Origin: Planctomycetota bacterium
GTDB lineage: Bacteria > Planctomycetota > Planctomycetia > Gemmatales > Gemmataceae
Length of the DNA: 48,764 bases
Assembly (NCBI GenBank): GCA_029777335.1
Contig: JAKOSN010000012.1
Span: 1-48,764 of the forward strand
Direction: 5' to 3'
Shown here one piece after another: positions 17,443-25,496 of the stretch. The notes below the pieces were generated by a model. It saw nothing but the letters and a program-made list of their open reading frames with translations. It had not been told where the DNA came from and made no database searches. The translations under genes and the position numbers were made by a program. Within the stretch, counting starts at the first letter, position 1. Every line of letters begins with the position of its first letter.

Positions 17443-17600
17443 AACAACAGATCTCTTTAGTAGCAGAATCGCGGGCGCAATCGTCTCCGGGGCACTGGAG
17501 AGAGAGGTATATAAAGGGAACGAAAAAACAACGTCCGAGCGCGGTTGTCGCGTGACACGACCAGGCGCGCGGGTGCCCACGTTTCAGAAGGGAGGAGAGC

Positions 17601-18485
17601 ATGGCGGCGACACTCGAACTGGCATTTACTGCCGATCTGCACTGGGGCCACCACGCACGCGGCATGGAGGCCAATCACGCCCTGGTGCGCTTTCTGTGCG
17701 CGCATCCGCCCGATGTCCTGGTCCTGGCGGGCGATATTGGGACCGGGGCGTATTTTGCCGAATGTCTGGCAGCCTTCGCCGCGATCCCCTGTCGCAAAGC
17801 CCTGGTGCCGGGCAATCACGACGTGTGGGTCCCCAGCGAGGCTCCGCACGATTCCTTCCAGCTGTATCGCGAGCAGTTGCCGGGTGTGGCTCAGGCCCAT
17901 GGTTTTCACTACCTCGATGAGGGGCCGTTCCTCCTCCCCGAAGCGGATCTTGCCCTGGTGGGTTCCATCAACTGGTACGATTACAGCTGGTCGCTGGCAG
18001 CACTCCGCGAGCGCTTCCCCGAGGAGTTGCATCGCCTGGAAAGCAAGCGCTTCACGCGTGGTCGACACAACGACGCCAATTATGTCCGCTGGCCGCACAC
18101 CGATGGTACCTTCACCGCCGAGGTGGTGGCCCGTTTTCGCGACCATCTCACCCAGGCATGCAACGCCGTGGACCGCGCCATTGTGGTGACGCACCATCCG
18201 CCGTTTTATGGGCTGGGCTTTCCCCGCCCCTGTCCTCCCACCAGCCTGGATAGCTTGCTGTGGGACGCCCTGTGCGGCAACCAGGCGATGGAGCGAGAAC
18301 TGGAGAAAGCAGAAACGCGGATCCCCTTTGCCTTTTGTGGCCATACCCATCGCGCACGGACCAATCGGCTCGGGGCGATTGCAGGGCACAACATTGGCGG
18401 AGACTATCACTTCAAACGATTGCTCTGGCTGAGCTGGCCCACGGGGACGATCGTTTCACACCAGTTTGGCGAGGAGAATCGTTAG
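17601..18485 (+). CDS. Calcineurin-like metallophosphoesterase
   Basis: A 294-residue phosphoesterase with all dimetal motifs of the superfamily: Asp12-x-His14 ('TADLHWGHH'), 'LAGDIG', 'VPGNHDVW', 'VTHHPPF' and the closing 'CGHTHRA'. It has no signal peptide, so it should act in the cytoplasm on an unknown phosphoester. The ATG has a GGAGGAGAG site immediately ahead. The gap to the divergent pyruvate carboxylase gene (17443-17600) is A/T-richer than its surroundings and includes TATATA at 17508-17513, but no properly spaced -35 box was found for either gene. Confidence 0.9.
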   Translation: MAATLELAFTADLHWGHHARGMEANHALVRFLCAHPPDVLVLAGDIGTGAYFAECLAAFAAIPCRKALVPGNHDVWVPSEAPHDSFQLYREQLPGVAQAHGFHYLDEGPFLLPEADLALVGSINWYDYSWSLAALRERFPEELHRLESKRFTRGRHNDANYVRWPHTDGTFTAEVVARFRDHLTQACNAVDRAIVVTHHPPFYGLGFPRPCPPTSLDSLLWDALCGNQAMERELEKAETRIPFAFCGHTHRARTNRLGAIAGHNIGGDYHFKRLLWLSWPTGTIVSHQFGEENR

Positions 18486-18498
18486 CCCTGAAACAAAC

Positions 18499-18543
18499 AT
18501 CCCGCACCGCCTTCGGAACCCAGGGGGGAAAGCGGTGCGGGAT
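18499..18543 (-). terminator. Hairpin terminator between convergent genes
   Basis: A perfect 12-bp stem ATCCCGCACCGC/GCGGTGCGGGAT (18499-18510 with 18532-18543) has a 21-nt loop. On the minus strand it is followed by TGTTTGTTTC, a moderately T-rich tail. It fits as terminator of the minus-strand zinc-ribbon protein gene, and may also stop the convergent phosphoesterase transcript. Confidence 0.65.
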
Positions 18544-18569
18544 CTGCCGGACGAGATGAGCGAGTTGCA

Positions 18570-19313
18570 TCAATCCTCGTAGCGATCTTCCAGGTCGTCG
18601 TCTCGTCGGGACCGACGACGTTTGGCCGGCTTCTTGTTCCCGGCGACCAGGAGAATGACGGCAGCTGTCACGGCCATGCCCCCAAGAGCGACCACCCCCA
18701 CGCCAATAATCACCGCCAGGCTGAGACCCGTTCCACTGGAGGAAGAACTGGTGGTGGTGGAAGAAACGGGAGTGGTGGTGACTCCCTGAGGAGGCATCGT
18801 GACCGGGGGAACCGCGGGGGTGGTTGGCGGCCGACTGGCCATCCCCCCCGGGCCGTTGTCGAAGGTCGTGCCTGAGAAGCGCGCGCCGCAATGTGGGCAG
18901 GAAGGCGCGCTTGCCGTCACCTCTCCCCCACACTTGGAGCAGGTGTAACGAAAGACCGGACCACCGATGCCACCGGGTCGCGTGCCAGGGGTACTCCCCG
19001 GAATCCCCGTGATGCCACCAGGATTACTCCCAGGGATGCCTGTGAACCCGCCGGGATTTTGTGGCATCGTTGGGATCCCTGGGGGACGGCCAGGAATTCC
19101 AGTGACACCGCCCGGTTGACCGCTGAAACCACCTGGTTGACCGCCGAAACCGCCTGGTTGGCCAGGAACGCCGCTAAACCCACCTGGGCGCGAACCCGTG
19201 GGAGGCCGATACCCGGGCTGGGCAAGCACTCCATGTAGCGACAGGCAGGTGACCAGAAGTGCGCCGGTCAAAACCAGCCCCCACCGAGTACGCCATCGTG
19301 AAGCGGGGATCAT
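18570..19313 (-). CDS. Gly/Pro-rich zinc-ribbon membrane protein, function unknown
   Basis: A 247-residue protein of unknown function with a mosaic layout. It has a signal peptide (1-31, ending 'GVLA'), then about 80 residues of Gly/Pro-rich collagen-like repeats built on variants of 'GGFSGQPG' and 'GGITGIPG'. A four-Cys zinc ribbon follows ('YTCSKCGG' ... 'SCPHCGARF'), then a Pro/Thr/Ser-rich linker, one membrane segment (about 195-223), and a short tail with a basic patch 'KKPAKRRRSRR' followed by acidic residues. The expected topology puts the zinc ribbon outside the inner membrane, unusual for a cysteine zinc ribbon. ATG at 19313 has AGGGAG about 8 bases ahead. An open upstream extension was rejected because the signal peptide begins here. 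Confidence 0.75.
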   Translation of the reverse strand: MIPASRWRTRWGLVLTGALLVTCLSLHGVLAQPGYRPPTGSRPGGFSGVPGQPGGFGGQPGGFSGQPGGVTGIPGRPPGIPTMPQNPGGFTGIPGSNPGGITGIPGSTPGTRPGGIGGPVFRYTCSKCGGEVTASAPSCPHCGARFSGTTFDNGPGGMASRPPTTPAVPPVTMPPQGVTTTPVSSTTTSSSSSGTGLSLAVIIGVGVVALGGMAVTAAVILLVAGNKKPAKRRRSRRDDDLEDRYED

Positions 19314-19500
19314 GGGGTGACTCCCTGGAGCTTCCTCGTTGAAGAAAAGACAGTGGTGGAAGTCTACCCGAATCCCTTCGGTTCTGCAAGCGCCGCTCAT
19401 CCTCTTCTCTTTCTTTGGGGGAAGGGAGTTGAACCTGTCTACGCTCTGGATAAGCTCTGCACGAGACCGCTCGCTTCTCTCCTTGAAAGGAATGTCATCG

Positions 19501-20376
19501 ATGAACGCCGCTCTCCTCACTCTGGCATTGTGTTTCACCCCCGGGGCCGCCTCTGAGGAAGTTCTCCTCTGGCCCAAGGGAGCACCCGGCGCGCTCGGCA
19601 CGGCGAAGGAAGATGTGCCGCGCCTGCTGGTTTATCCCGCCCCGGGAGGGAAGTCGGCCACCGACAAGAAACCAGCTCCGGCGGTCGTGATTTGCCCCGG
19701 GGGAGGCTACGGACATCTGGCCATGAGCCACGAAGGCACGGAGATCGCCGAGTGGCTAAACAAGCAAGGGTTCACGGCCTTCATTCTGCAATATCGCATT
19801 GCACCGCGTTATCATCATCCCGCGCCAATGCAGGATGTGCAGCGTGCGCTCCGTCTGGTGCGGGCCAGGGCGACCCCGTGGAATGTGGATCCGCGGCATA
19901 TTGGCATCTGGGGCTTCTCCGCGGGCGGACACCTCGCTTCGACGGCAGCCACCCACTTTGACGAGGGCAAGAAGGACGCCGACGATCCAATCGAACGTGT
20001 CAGTTGCCGCCCCGATTTTGCCATCCTCTCCTACCCGGTGATCACCATGAAGCGCCCCTTCACGCACGGGGGATCGCGCGACAATTTGCTGGGTAAGCAA
20101 CCGAGCGAGGAACTGGTGAAGTCGCTCTCCAATGACGAGCAGGTGACGGCGAAGACTCCGCCCACATTCCTCTTCCACACAACCGAGGACACCGCGGTTC
20201 CCCCGGAGAACAGTATCCGCTTTTACCTGGCGCTGCGCAAGGCGGGGGTGCCGGCAGAGCTGCACATTTACGAGAAAGGCCGTCATGGGGTGGGGCTGGC
20301 CAGCAAGGATCCGGTTCTCTCCTCGTGGCCGGCCCGACTCGCCGACTGGTTGAAACGGCAAACCGCCACGAAGTAG
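19501..20376 (+). CDS. Secreted alpha/beta-hydrolase esterase
   Basis: A 291-residue alpha/beta hydrolase of the carbohydrate-esterase/BD-FAE-like group. It opens with a short signal peptide ('[18 protein letters not shown]') and the phrase '[12 protein letters not shown]' common in planctomycete secreted esterases. The oxyanion segment is '[12 protein letters not shown]', the nucleophile elbow 'GFSAGGH', the acid is in '[12 protein letters not shown]' and the base in 'KGRHGVGL'. It probably removes acetyl or similar groups from polysaccharide. ATG at 19501 was chosen because GAAAGGA lies about 9 bases ahead; an in-frame ATG at 19492 is too close to that site. A clear terminator follows the gene. 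Confidence 0.85.
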   Translation: MNAALLTLALCFTPGAASEEVLLWPKGAPGALGTAKEDVPRLLVYPAPGGKSATDKKPAPAVVICPGGGYGHLAMSHEGTEIAEWLNKQGFTAFILQYRIAPRYHHPAPMQDVQRALRLVRARATPWNVDPRHIGIWGFSAGGHLASTAATHFDEGKKDADDPIERVSCRPDFAILSYPVITMKRPFTHGGSRDNLLGKQPSEELVKSLSNDEQVTAKTPPTFLFHTTEDTAVPPENSIRFYLALRKAGVPAELHIYEKGRHGVGLASKDPVLSSWPARLADWLKRQTATK

Positions 20377-20394
20377 ACCGCGCTCCAACTCTCG

Positions 20395-20460
20395 GCGTGA
20401 ATCGTCGCCGGCCGCCGACGGTTCACGCTGGAGGATTCCCCCTCCAGATCGTCTTTTTGT
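20395..20460 (+). terminator. Tandem-hairpin terminator after the esterase gene
   Basis: Two adjoining hairpins follow the stop codon. The first has a 13-bp stem with one G-T pair (20395-20407 with 20416-20428). The second is CTGGAG/CTCCAG (20428-20433 with 20442-20447), followed by ATCGTCTTTTTGT. The second hairpin plus T-run is a standard intrinsic terminator; the first may add strength. Confidence 0.7.
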
Positions 20461-20963
20461 CTACTTCCCCTCAATTCCTCCTCCCCTGCCTGCCGATCAC
20501 AAAGGCGATCATCCCCATGCGCGCTCCCCTGGGAGAGCCCGGGAGTGCCGAAGAGGAGGATCAGTGCCAGCGCAGGGAGATTTTTTTCGGAATAACGAGG
20601 TGGTTTTCGGCGAAGTCATCTTGGCCTGCAAGGCCGTCCGATCTACACTTGCACCATCCTGGTAAAGGGAGAGAGCAGGAGCCTTTCCGACCGGGAGAAA
20701 CAGAAGTGTTTGCCACGGGGTGGACGGGGCTTCCCCACGACCCAAGCGCGGCCTCCGCGGCTCACCCCTCACGCAGGAGAACCCTGCACAATGTGGCGAC
20801 TTTCAGGCCTCGTTTTCATGCACAAACGCTCTCACGACGCGACCTCTCTTGCGTTCTTCATCCTTGACGGTACGATGCGGCCGTCACGAGGCACCACCCT
20901 CGCAGCTGCACCGAGGCGATTCCTCGAGCGGTGGTCTTCTACTTGGAGGCCTTTCAGGGGACG
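20461..20963 (+). other. Intergenic region before kamA without a convincing gene
   Basis: About 500 bases with only short, overlapping open frames on both strands, none with recognisable motifs or ribosome sites. There is a T7 run at 20581-20587 after GC-rich, partly self-complementary sequence (a GCGCTCCC/GGGAGTGC pairing near 20520-20550), which could mark the end of a small RNA. This is only suggestive. The last stretch before 20964 is the kamA leader, with GGAGG and AGGGG near the start. Confidence 0.35.
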
Positions 20964-22403
20964 ATGAGCACACCCAACACCCACGAGCATCTGCACAACG
21001 CTCCGGAGGCCCTCTTTCCGCCGGCGTACAGTCGGGAAGACGAAGAACCTCCGGGTCGGCCTCGGCGCCATCCCTTGTGGCACAATGTCCCCGATCATCT
21101 CTGGGACGATTGGCGCTGGCAGTCCCAGAACGCGATTCGGTCGGTTCGCCAGCTTCGCACCCTCCTGACCTTTACCCCCGAGGAACTCGAAGCGATCGGC
21201 TCGCTGGAGGCCGATTACAAGCTGGCCATCCCGCCCTACTACTTTTCTCTCATTGATCCCCACAATCCCGACGATCCGATTCGTCTGCAATCGGTGCCCT
21301 CACCCCTGGAACGCGAAAACCCCTCCGGCTATGAACTGGAAGATCCTCTCGAAGAGGACAAGGATTCGCCCGTGCCGGGGTTGACCCATCGCTACCCGGA
21401 TCGAGTGCTCCTGGTGGCGACTCACGTGTGCAGCATGTATTGCCGCTTTTGCACACGCAAGCGCGCCACCATGGTTCGCGGTGGGTGGGATGCCATCAGT
21501 CGCGATGACGAACGGATGATCGACTACATCCGCGAGCACACCGAAATTCGCGATGTGATTCTCTCCGGCGGCGATCCACTGACTTTGCCGCTCGGAAAAC
21601 TCCGCTTTTTCCTGGAGAGTCTGGCCGCCATTCCTCACGTGGACGTCATCCGCATTGGCACGCGCGTGCCGGTGACCCTGCCGCAACGGTTGTTCGATCC
21701 CGAGTTGGTGGAACTGCTCGCCACGGCGGAGAAGGTGTGGATTCAGACTCATTTCAACCACAGCCACGAGATCACTCCCGAGGCGGCCCGCGTTTGCAAA
21801 ACCCTCTTGCGGGCTGGGATGCCTGTGAACAACCACACCGTCCTGCTCAAGGGGGTGAATGATTCGCTCGACGAAATGCGGCGGTTGATGCGGGCGCTGT
21901 TACGGATCAAGGTGCGCCCGTATTATCTCTTCCACTGCGACCCGGTGATCGGCGCTGGGCACTTCCGTACCTCGGTGTGGAAGGGGTTGGAGATCATGGA
22001 GGGGCTGCGCGGCCATCTTTCCGGACTGGCCATTCCCACCTATGTCGTCGATAGCCCCCATGGAGGGGGGAAGATTCCGCTGATGCCGAACTACCTGGTC
22101 TCGGCGTCCGACGATGCCGTGGTTCTCCGTAATTTTGAAGGCATGTTGGTGCGCTATCAGGCGGAGGACAAGGCGGCCAACCAGGCCCGCACTCCTCCCG
22201 CGACCCAGGGAGTCAGCGGCTTGCTCTCCGGGCAGAAAACTGTCCTCATGCCCGAGGATAGCGAGCGCATGGCCCGACGCCAAACGCCCAAACTGGTACC
22301 TCACACGGAAAGCGGCTGCGGTGCCGCACCGGCCGGCGAACAGCCAACGGACGACTCGCCCACCCGGTTTCCCCTGCGCGTGGTGAGCAATGGGTGTGGT
22401 TGA
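20964..22403 (+). CDS. kamA: KamA-family radical SAM aminomutase, lysine 2,3-aminomutase-like
   Basis: A 479-residue enzyme predicted to move the alpha-amino group of lysine to the beta carbon, using S-adenosylmethionine, a [4Fe-4S] cluster and PLP. Cluster ligands are Cys156, Cys160 and Cys163 ('CSMYCRFC'); the PLP Lys is Lys370 in 'VVDSPHGGGKIPLMPNY'. Asp326 ('HCDPV') and Asp363 ('VVDSP') correspond to the two aspartates that hold the lysine side-chain amine in clostridial LAM; glutamate aminomutases are reported to replace them. The N-terminal region ('WRWQSQNAIRSVRQL') is LAM-like, and a Pro/Thr-rich tail of about 75 residues follows the conserved core. ATG at 20964 was preferred over an in-frame start at 20931. 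It probably forms a unit with the two ATP-grasp genes downstream. EpmB is less likely: it is shorter, and no EF-P or epmA gene is near. Confidence 0.9.
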   Translation: MSTPNTHEHLHNAPEALFPPAYSREDEEPPGRPRRHPLWHNVPDHLWDDWRWQSQNAIRSVRQLRTLLTFTPEELEAIGSLEADYKLAIPPYYFSLIDPHNPDDPIRLQSVPSPLERENPSGYELEDPLEEDKDSPVPGLTHRYPDRVLLVATHVCSMYCRFCTRKRATMVRGGWDAISRDDERMIDYIREHTEIRDVILSGGDPLTLPLGKLRFFLESLAAIPHVDVIRIGTRVPVTLPQRLFDPELVELLATAEKVWIQTHFNHSHEITPEAARVCKTLLRAGMPVNNHTVLLKGVNDSLDEMRRLMRALLRIKVRPYYLFHCDPVIGAGHFRTSVWKGLEIMEGLRGHLSGLAIPTYVVDSPHGGGKIPLMPNYLVSASDDAVVLRNFEGMLVRYQAEDKAANQARTPPATQGVSGLLSGQKTVLMPEDSERMARRQTPKLVPHTESGCGAAPAGEQPTDDSPTRFPLRVVSNGCG

Positions 22404-22518
22404 GCGTTCCTTCCTCCCGAGGTTTCCACTTGTGGGATCTTCTTCTGCGCTCTCTCTGGTAGATCTGTAACCGCGCTGGCGCTTGCTCTGGCGACCCTGC
22501 AACGGAGTGCGGCTGCTT

Positions 22519-23592
22519 ATGAAGATCGGCATCACCTGTGATCTCAAAACCGAGGTCTCCCTGGCGGCCGAGGTTGGCGACGATTCCCAGGAAGAATTTG
22601 ACAGCCCAGTGACCATTGAGGCGCTCGCGGGGGTGCTCCGTCGTCTGGGGCACGAGGTGGAGATCCTGGGTGATGGTCGCCCTCTTCTGGAACGCTTGCT
22701 GAGTGATCCCCCTGACTTTGTGTTCAATCTCGCGGAGGGAGAGGGCGTGGGCCGTTCGCGCGAGGCGCGGGTCCCTGCCCTTCTGGAAATGCTACGGATT
22801 CCCTACTCAGGCTCCGATCCTCTCACCCTGGCTGTTACCCTCGACAAGGATTGCGCCAAGCGGCTCGTGGCCTCCCACGGCGTGGCAGTCCCTCGGGGGG
22901 TGGTGGTCGAACCCGGTGACGACCTCTTGCCACTTATTGACCGGGCGCAGCTGCAACTGCCGTTGATCGTCAAGCCCGCCTGGGAGGGATCGAGCAAGGG
23001 GATTCACGCCACTTCTCTCGTCGAGCATCTGCTTGATCTCCCCGTGGTGGTGGCCACCGCGCAGCGCGCGCACCGCCAGCCCGTCCTGGTCGAGGAGTTC
23101 ATCGACGGGGTCGAGGTGACGGTCGGCGTGCTGGGCAATGATCCGCCCGAGGTGCTGGGGATGATGGAGGTGGTGCCGCTCCAGCGCGAACGTCCCTTCA
23201 TTTACTCCCTCGCGGTGAAACGCGATTGGCAGAGGCAGGTGCGCTATCGTTGTCCGCCGGAACTCCCGGCGGAGGCACACAGTGCCCTGGCGCAGGCGGC
23301 TCTGACGGTGTATCGCTCCCTGGGGTGCCGCGATGTGGCCCGCATCGATTTTCGCTGCACCCGAACCACTCCCTATTTTCTCGAGGTCAATCCCTTGCCC
23401 GGGATCAATCCCGAGTCGAGCGATCTGGTTTTCCTGGCGCGCGCGGGGAATTGCGATTATGAACGCCTGATCGGGCGCATTCTCGAAGCGGCTCTCACCC
23501 GCGTGGCGACGACCCTGCCGTCGGTTGCCTCGTGCGGCTCAGCGTCGCACGAAGGAGCCGAAGGTGTCTGCACACATCCTGATCGCGTATAA
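22519..23592 (+). CDS. D-Ala-D-Ala-ligase-like ATP-grasp enzyme 1
   Basis: A 357-residue ATP-grasp ligase related to D-alanine-D-alanine ligase. The N-terminal subdomain begins 'MKIGITCDL' and includes 'DFVFNLAEGEGVG'. The ATP-binding Lys is Lys152 in 'LIVKPAWEGSSKG', matching the EGSS loop of Ddl. The metal-binding residues are in 'VARIDFR' and 'FLEVNPLPGINP' (Glu289, Asn291). Such enzymes activate a carboxylate as acyl phosphate and join it to an amine. The substrate is probably not D-alanine, since the gene is paired with a second ligase and a lysine aminomutase. ATG at 22519 was chosen from alignment with the family N-terminus, though its ribosome site is weak. Its last 29 bases overlap the next ligase gene. 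Confidence 0.88.
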   Translation: MKIGITCDLKTEVSLAAEVGDDSQEEFDSPVTIEALAGVLRRLGHEVEILGDGRPLLERLLSDPPDFVFNLAEGEGVGRSREARVPALLEMLRIPYSGSDPLTLAVTLDKDCAKRLVASHGVAVPRGVVVEPGDDLLPLIDRAQLQLPLIVKPAWEGSSKGIHATSLVEHLLDLPVVVATAQRAHRQPVLVEEFIDGVEVTVGVLGNDPPEVLGMMEVVPLQRERPFIYSLAVKRDWQRQVRYRCPPELPAEAHSALAQAALTVYRSLGCRDVARIDFRCTRTTPYFLEVNPLPGINPESSDLVFLARAGNCDYERLIGRILEAALTRVATTLPSVASCGSASHEGAEGVCTHPDRV

Positions 23593-24571
23593 CGAGCCGG
23601 TCCTCCCCCTGACGCATCACGATGCGGAATCCGAGCGTGAGATTCTGGCCACGATTGCAGGGATGCAGGAGGCGTTGCGCAGCCTCGGTCACGAAGTCCG
23701 CTGTTTTGGCGTCAGCCACGATCTCGCGCCTTTTCTGGCCGAACTCCAGTATCGTCGCCCCGCGGTGGTGGTGAACGCCTTTGAAGGGTTTGGCGATGAT
23801 GGTGCGACCGAGATCACCTTTGCAGGGCTGCTGGAATGGCACAAGGTGCCTTTCACCGGATCCCCCTCGCACGCCCTGGCTCTGGCACGCAACAAACCCT
23901 TGACCAAACGGGTTCTCCAGGATGCCGGCCTGCCGACGGCCCCTTTTTTTCTGGTGGACCGGGTGCCCATTCCTCCCAGCACGCTGCCCTGGCCGTTGAT
24001 GGTCAAACCCTCATGTCAGGATGCGAGTGTGGGGATCGATCAGGGGAGCGTGGTCACCACGCCTGAGCAACTTGCTGAGCGGGCGGCGTTGATCCTTGCT
24101 CGCTATGGGGCCCCGGTGCTGGTCGAACAATTCCTCCCCGGTCGGGAACTCCTGGTCCCCGTGATTGAGACTCCAGATTGCCATGCCCTCTGGCCCGGAG
24201 AGATGACCTTTCGCGCGAGCGAGGATCTCTGGCCCATTGTCACCTACGACGCCAAGTGGACCGAAGGCACGCCAGACTATCGCAGCGTGGCGTTTCAACC
24301 GCAAGCGCTCCTCGATCCGACGACCAGCGCACAGCTTGGTTCTCTGGCCAGGGAGGCATTTACACTTCTGGGGTTGAGGGACTATGGACGGGTCGATTTC
24401 CGGATGCTACCATCGGGAGAGGTTTTCATCCTCGAGGTGAATCCCAACCCCGACCTGCACCCCAACGGGGAAATCAGTCGGGGCTATCGCGCCACGGGGG
24501 GAACCTATGCCGAGTTACTCGGCGCTCTGGTCAGTCATGCCCTGAGCCGTGCAGGGAAGCGCTGCGACTGA
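23564..24571 (+). CDS. D-Ala-D-Ala-ligase-like ATP-grasp enzyme 2
   Basis: A 335-residue ATP-grasp ligase, distantly related to its upstream neighbour. It begins 'VSAHILIAYNEP'. The ATP-site Lys is Lys148 in 'LMVKPSCQDASVGI', where the Ddl-type EGSS loop has become QDAS. Metal ligands are in 'GRVDFRML' and 'FILEVNPNPDLHPNG' (Glu291, Asn293). The changed loop suggests a different second substrate from enzyme 1. GTG at 23564 has AAGGAG six bases ahead. It starts inside the upstream gene (29-base overlap), so the two are almost certainly co-translated. Together they could add two amino acids or acids in sequence. Product unknown. Confidence 0.88.
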   Translation: MSAHILIAYNEPVLPLTHHDAESEREILATIAGMQEALRSLGHEVRCFGVSHDLAPFLAELQYRRPAVVVNAFEGFGDDGATEITFAGLLEWHKVPFTGSPSHALALARNKPLTKRVLQDAGLPTAPFFLVDRVPIPPSTLPWPLMVKPSCQDASVGIDQGSVVTTPEQLAERAALILARYGAPVLVEQFLPGRELLVPVIETPDCHALWPGEMTFRASEDLWPIVTYDAKWTEGTPDYRSVAFQPQALLDPTTSAQLGSLAREAFTLLGLRDYGRVDFRMLPSGEVFILEVNPNPDLHPNGEISRGYRATGGTYAELLGALVSHALSRAGKRCD

Positions 24572-24602
24572 TCATCACCATCTGGGATCGGGAGACACAC
24601 GT

Positions 24603-25145
24603 ATGATCAGTTTGCCTGTCGCTAATCTGGCGGAGGCGAAGTTTGAATGCATTTTCGGGCGCGGGTGTGATGGCATCTGTTGCCAGAACGGCCGCCCCCC
24701 GCTCTCTCCCACAGACCAGGCGCGTATTGATCCCATCCTCAAGGACAAGATTCTCCCGGAACTCCGCCCGGAGGCCCGCAAAACGATCGAGAAGATGGGC
24801 TACCTGAGTGGGCGCAAAAAGATCGGCATGCCGACCCTGCGCGTCACCCAGGGGTGGTGTGTCTTCTTCAAGGAGGGCTGCGTACTGCACAAGATCGGGG
24901 CTCGCGAGGGCGACCCGTACCGCTACAAGCCCGAACTCTGTGCCCTCTTTCCGCTCGAAAAGGACGAGGAAACCGGGGAATGGTTCGTGCGCCAGAAAGG
25001 TTATAATGGGGAGTTCTGGGATCTCTTCTGTCTGGATCCTGCGATCAGCAAAAAACCAGCGGCGGAGAGCCTGAAAGACGAACTGGCCTACGCCGAAAGG
25101 CTGGAAGCGGCCCAATCCCAACCCCCGCTGAGCGACGCCTCCTGA
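24603..25145 (+). CDS. YkgJ/DUF3109-like cysteine-cluster protein
   Basis: A 180-residue protein with a conserved Cys pattern near the N-terminus ('CIFGRGCDGICC', four Cys in 12 residues) and further single Cys in 'GWCVFFKEGCVLH', 'ELCALF' and 'LFCLD'. This matches the YkgJ-type family thought to bind zinc or an iron-sulfur cluster; no reaction is established. ATG at 24603 lies 31 bases after the second ATP-grasp gene, with GGGAGA ahead, so it is probably the last gene of the kamA unit. It might assemble or protect a metal centre for the radical SAM enzyme, but that is only an idea. Confidence 0.72.
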   Translation: MISLPVANLAEAKFECIFGRGCDGICCQNGRPPLSPTDQARIDPILKDKILPELRPEARKTIEKMGYLSGRKKIGMPTLRVTQGWCVFFKEGCVLHKIGAREGDPYRYKPELCALFPLEKDEETGEWFVRQKGYNGEFWDLFCLDPAISKKPAAESLKDELAYAERLEAAQSQPPLSDAS

Positions 25146-25161
25146 CCTGGTTCTGGTTCGG

Positions 25162-25193
25162 TCCTCCCTTCCACCAAGCAGGAAGGGAGGACT
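25162..25193 (+). terminator. Hairpin after the kamA/ATP-grasp operon
   Basis: A perfect 11-bp stem GTCCTCCCTTC/GAAGGGAGGAC (25162-25172 with 25183-25193) with a 10-nt loop begins 17 bases after the stop codon at 25145. No T-run follows, so it may act as a transcript 3' stabiliser or a weak terminator. Confidence 0.5.
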
Positions 25194-25496
25194 GCGGCGC
25201 ACCTTCTGACCCTGTCCCCGGATCCTTCCCGTGCAATGGTGGTGACAATCCCTTGCGGCAAGTTGCTGGGTGAGACCGGGAGGGCAATCAGACGAGGGGT
25301 TCCTCGGGTTCCTCTTCCGCGCCTCGGCAAGGGGGGGCCTGGCGGGTCAAAGTTCCGGCACCCTCTTGAACCGTCTGCCAAGGACGATATCAAAGCAGCG
25401 GATGAGGTGTGACGCGCCGGCAACGGCGTCGCACCCTGTGACAGGAGCACCGCGCTTCTGCCATCGTGCCGACACCCCAGACCTCCCCAAGGACGA
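25194..25496 (+). other. Leader region of glgB
   Basis: About 300 bases between the hairpin and the glgB start. No RNA gene, second hairpin or consensus promoter was recognised; short frames here lack similarity. The segment just before the ATG (CCCCAAGGACGA) holds a plausible AAGGA ribosome site. Confidence 0.4.

Noticed and set aside
15673..17460. 595-residue open frame on the plus strand
   Set aside because: It is an antisense shadow of the pyruvate carboxylase gene, whose domains are unmistakable.
17508..17513. TATATA as a -10 box for pyruvate carboxylase or the phosphoesterase
   Set aside because: No -35 element at suitable spacing was found on either strand.
18950..19230. Tandem repeat or CRISPR-like array
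   Set aside because: The short repeats are in-frame Gly/Pro codons of the zinc-ribbon protein, irregular in length and without spacers.
20509..20772. 87-residue minus-strand frame before kamA
   Set aside because: No ribosome site, no motif, and a basic, low-complexity composition typical of chance frames.
20964..22403. EF-P-modifying EpmB
   Set aside because: The protein is over 100 residues longer, and no EF-P or epmA gene is close by.
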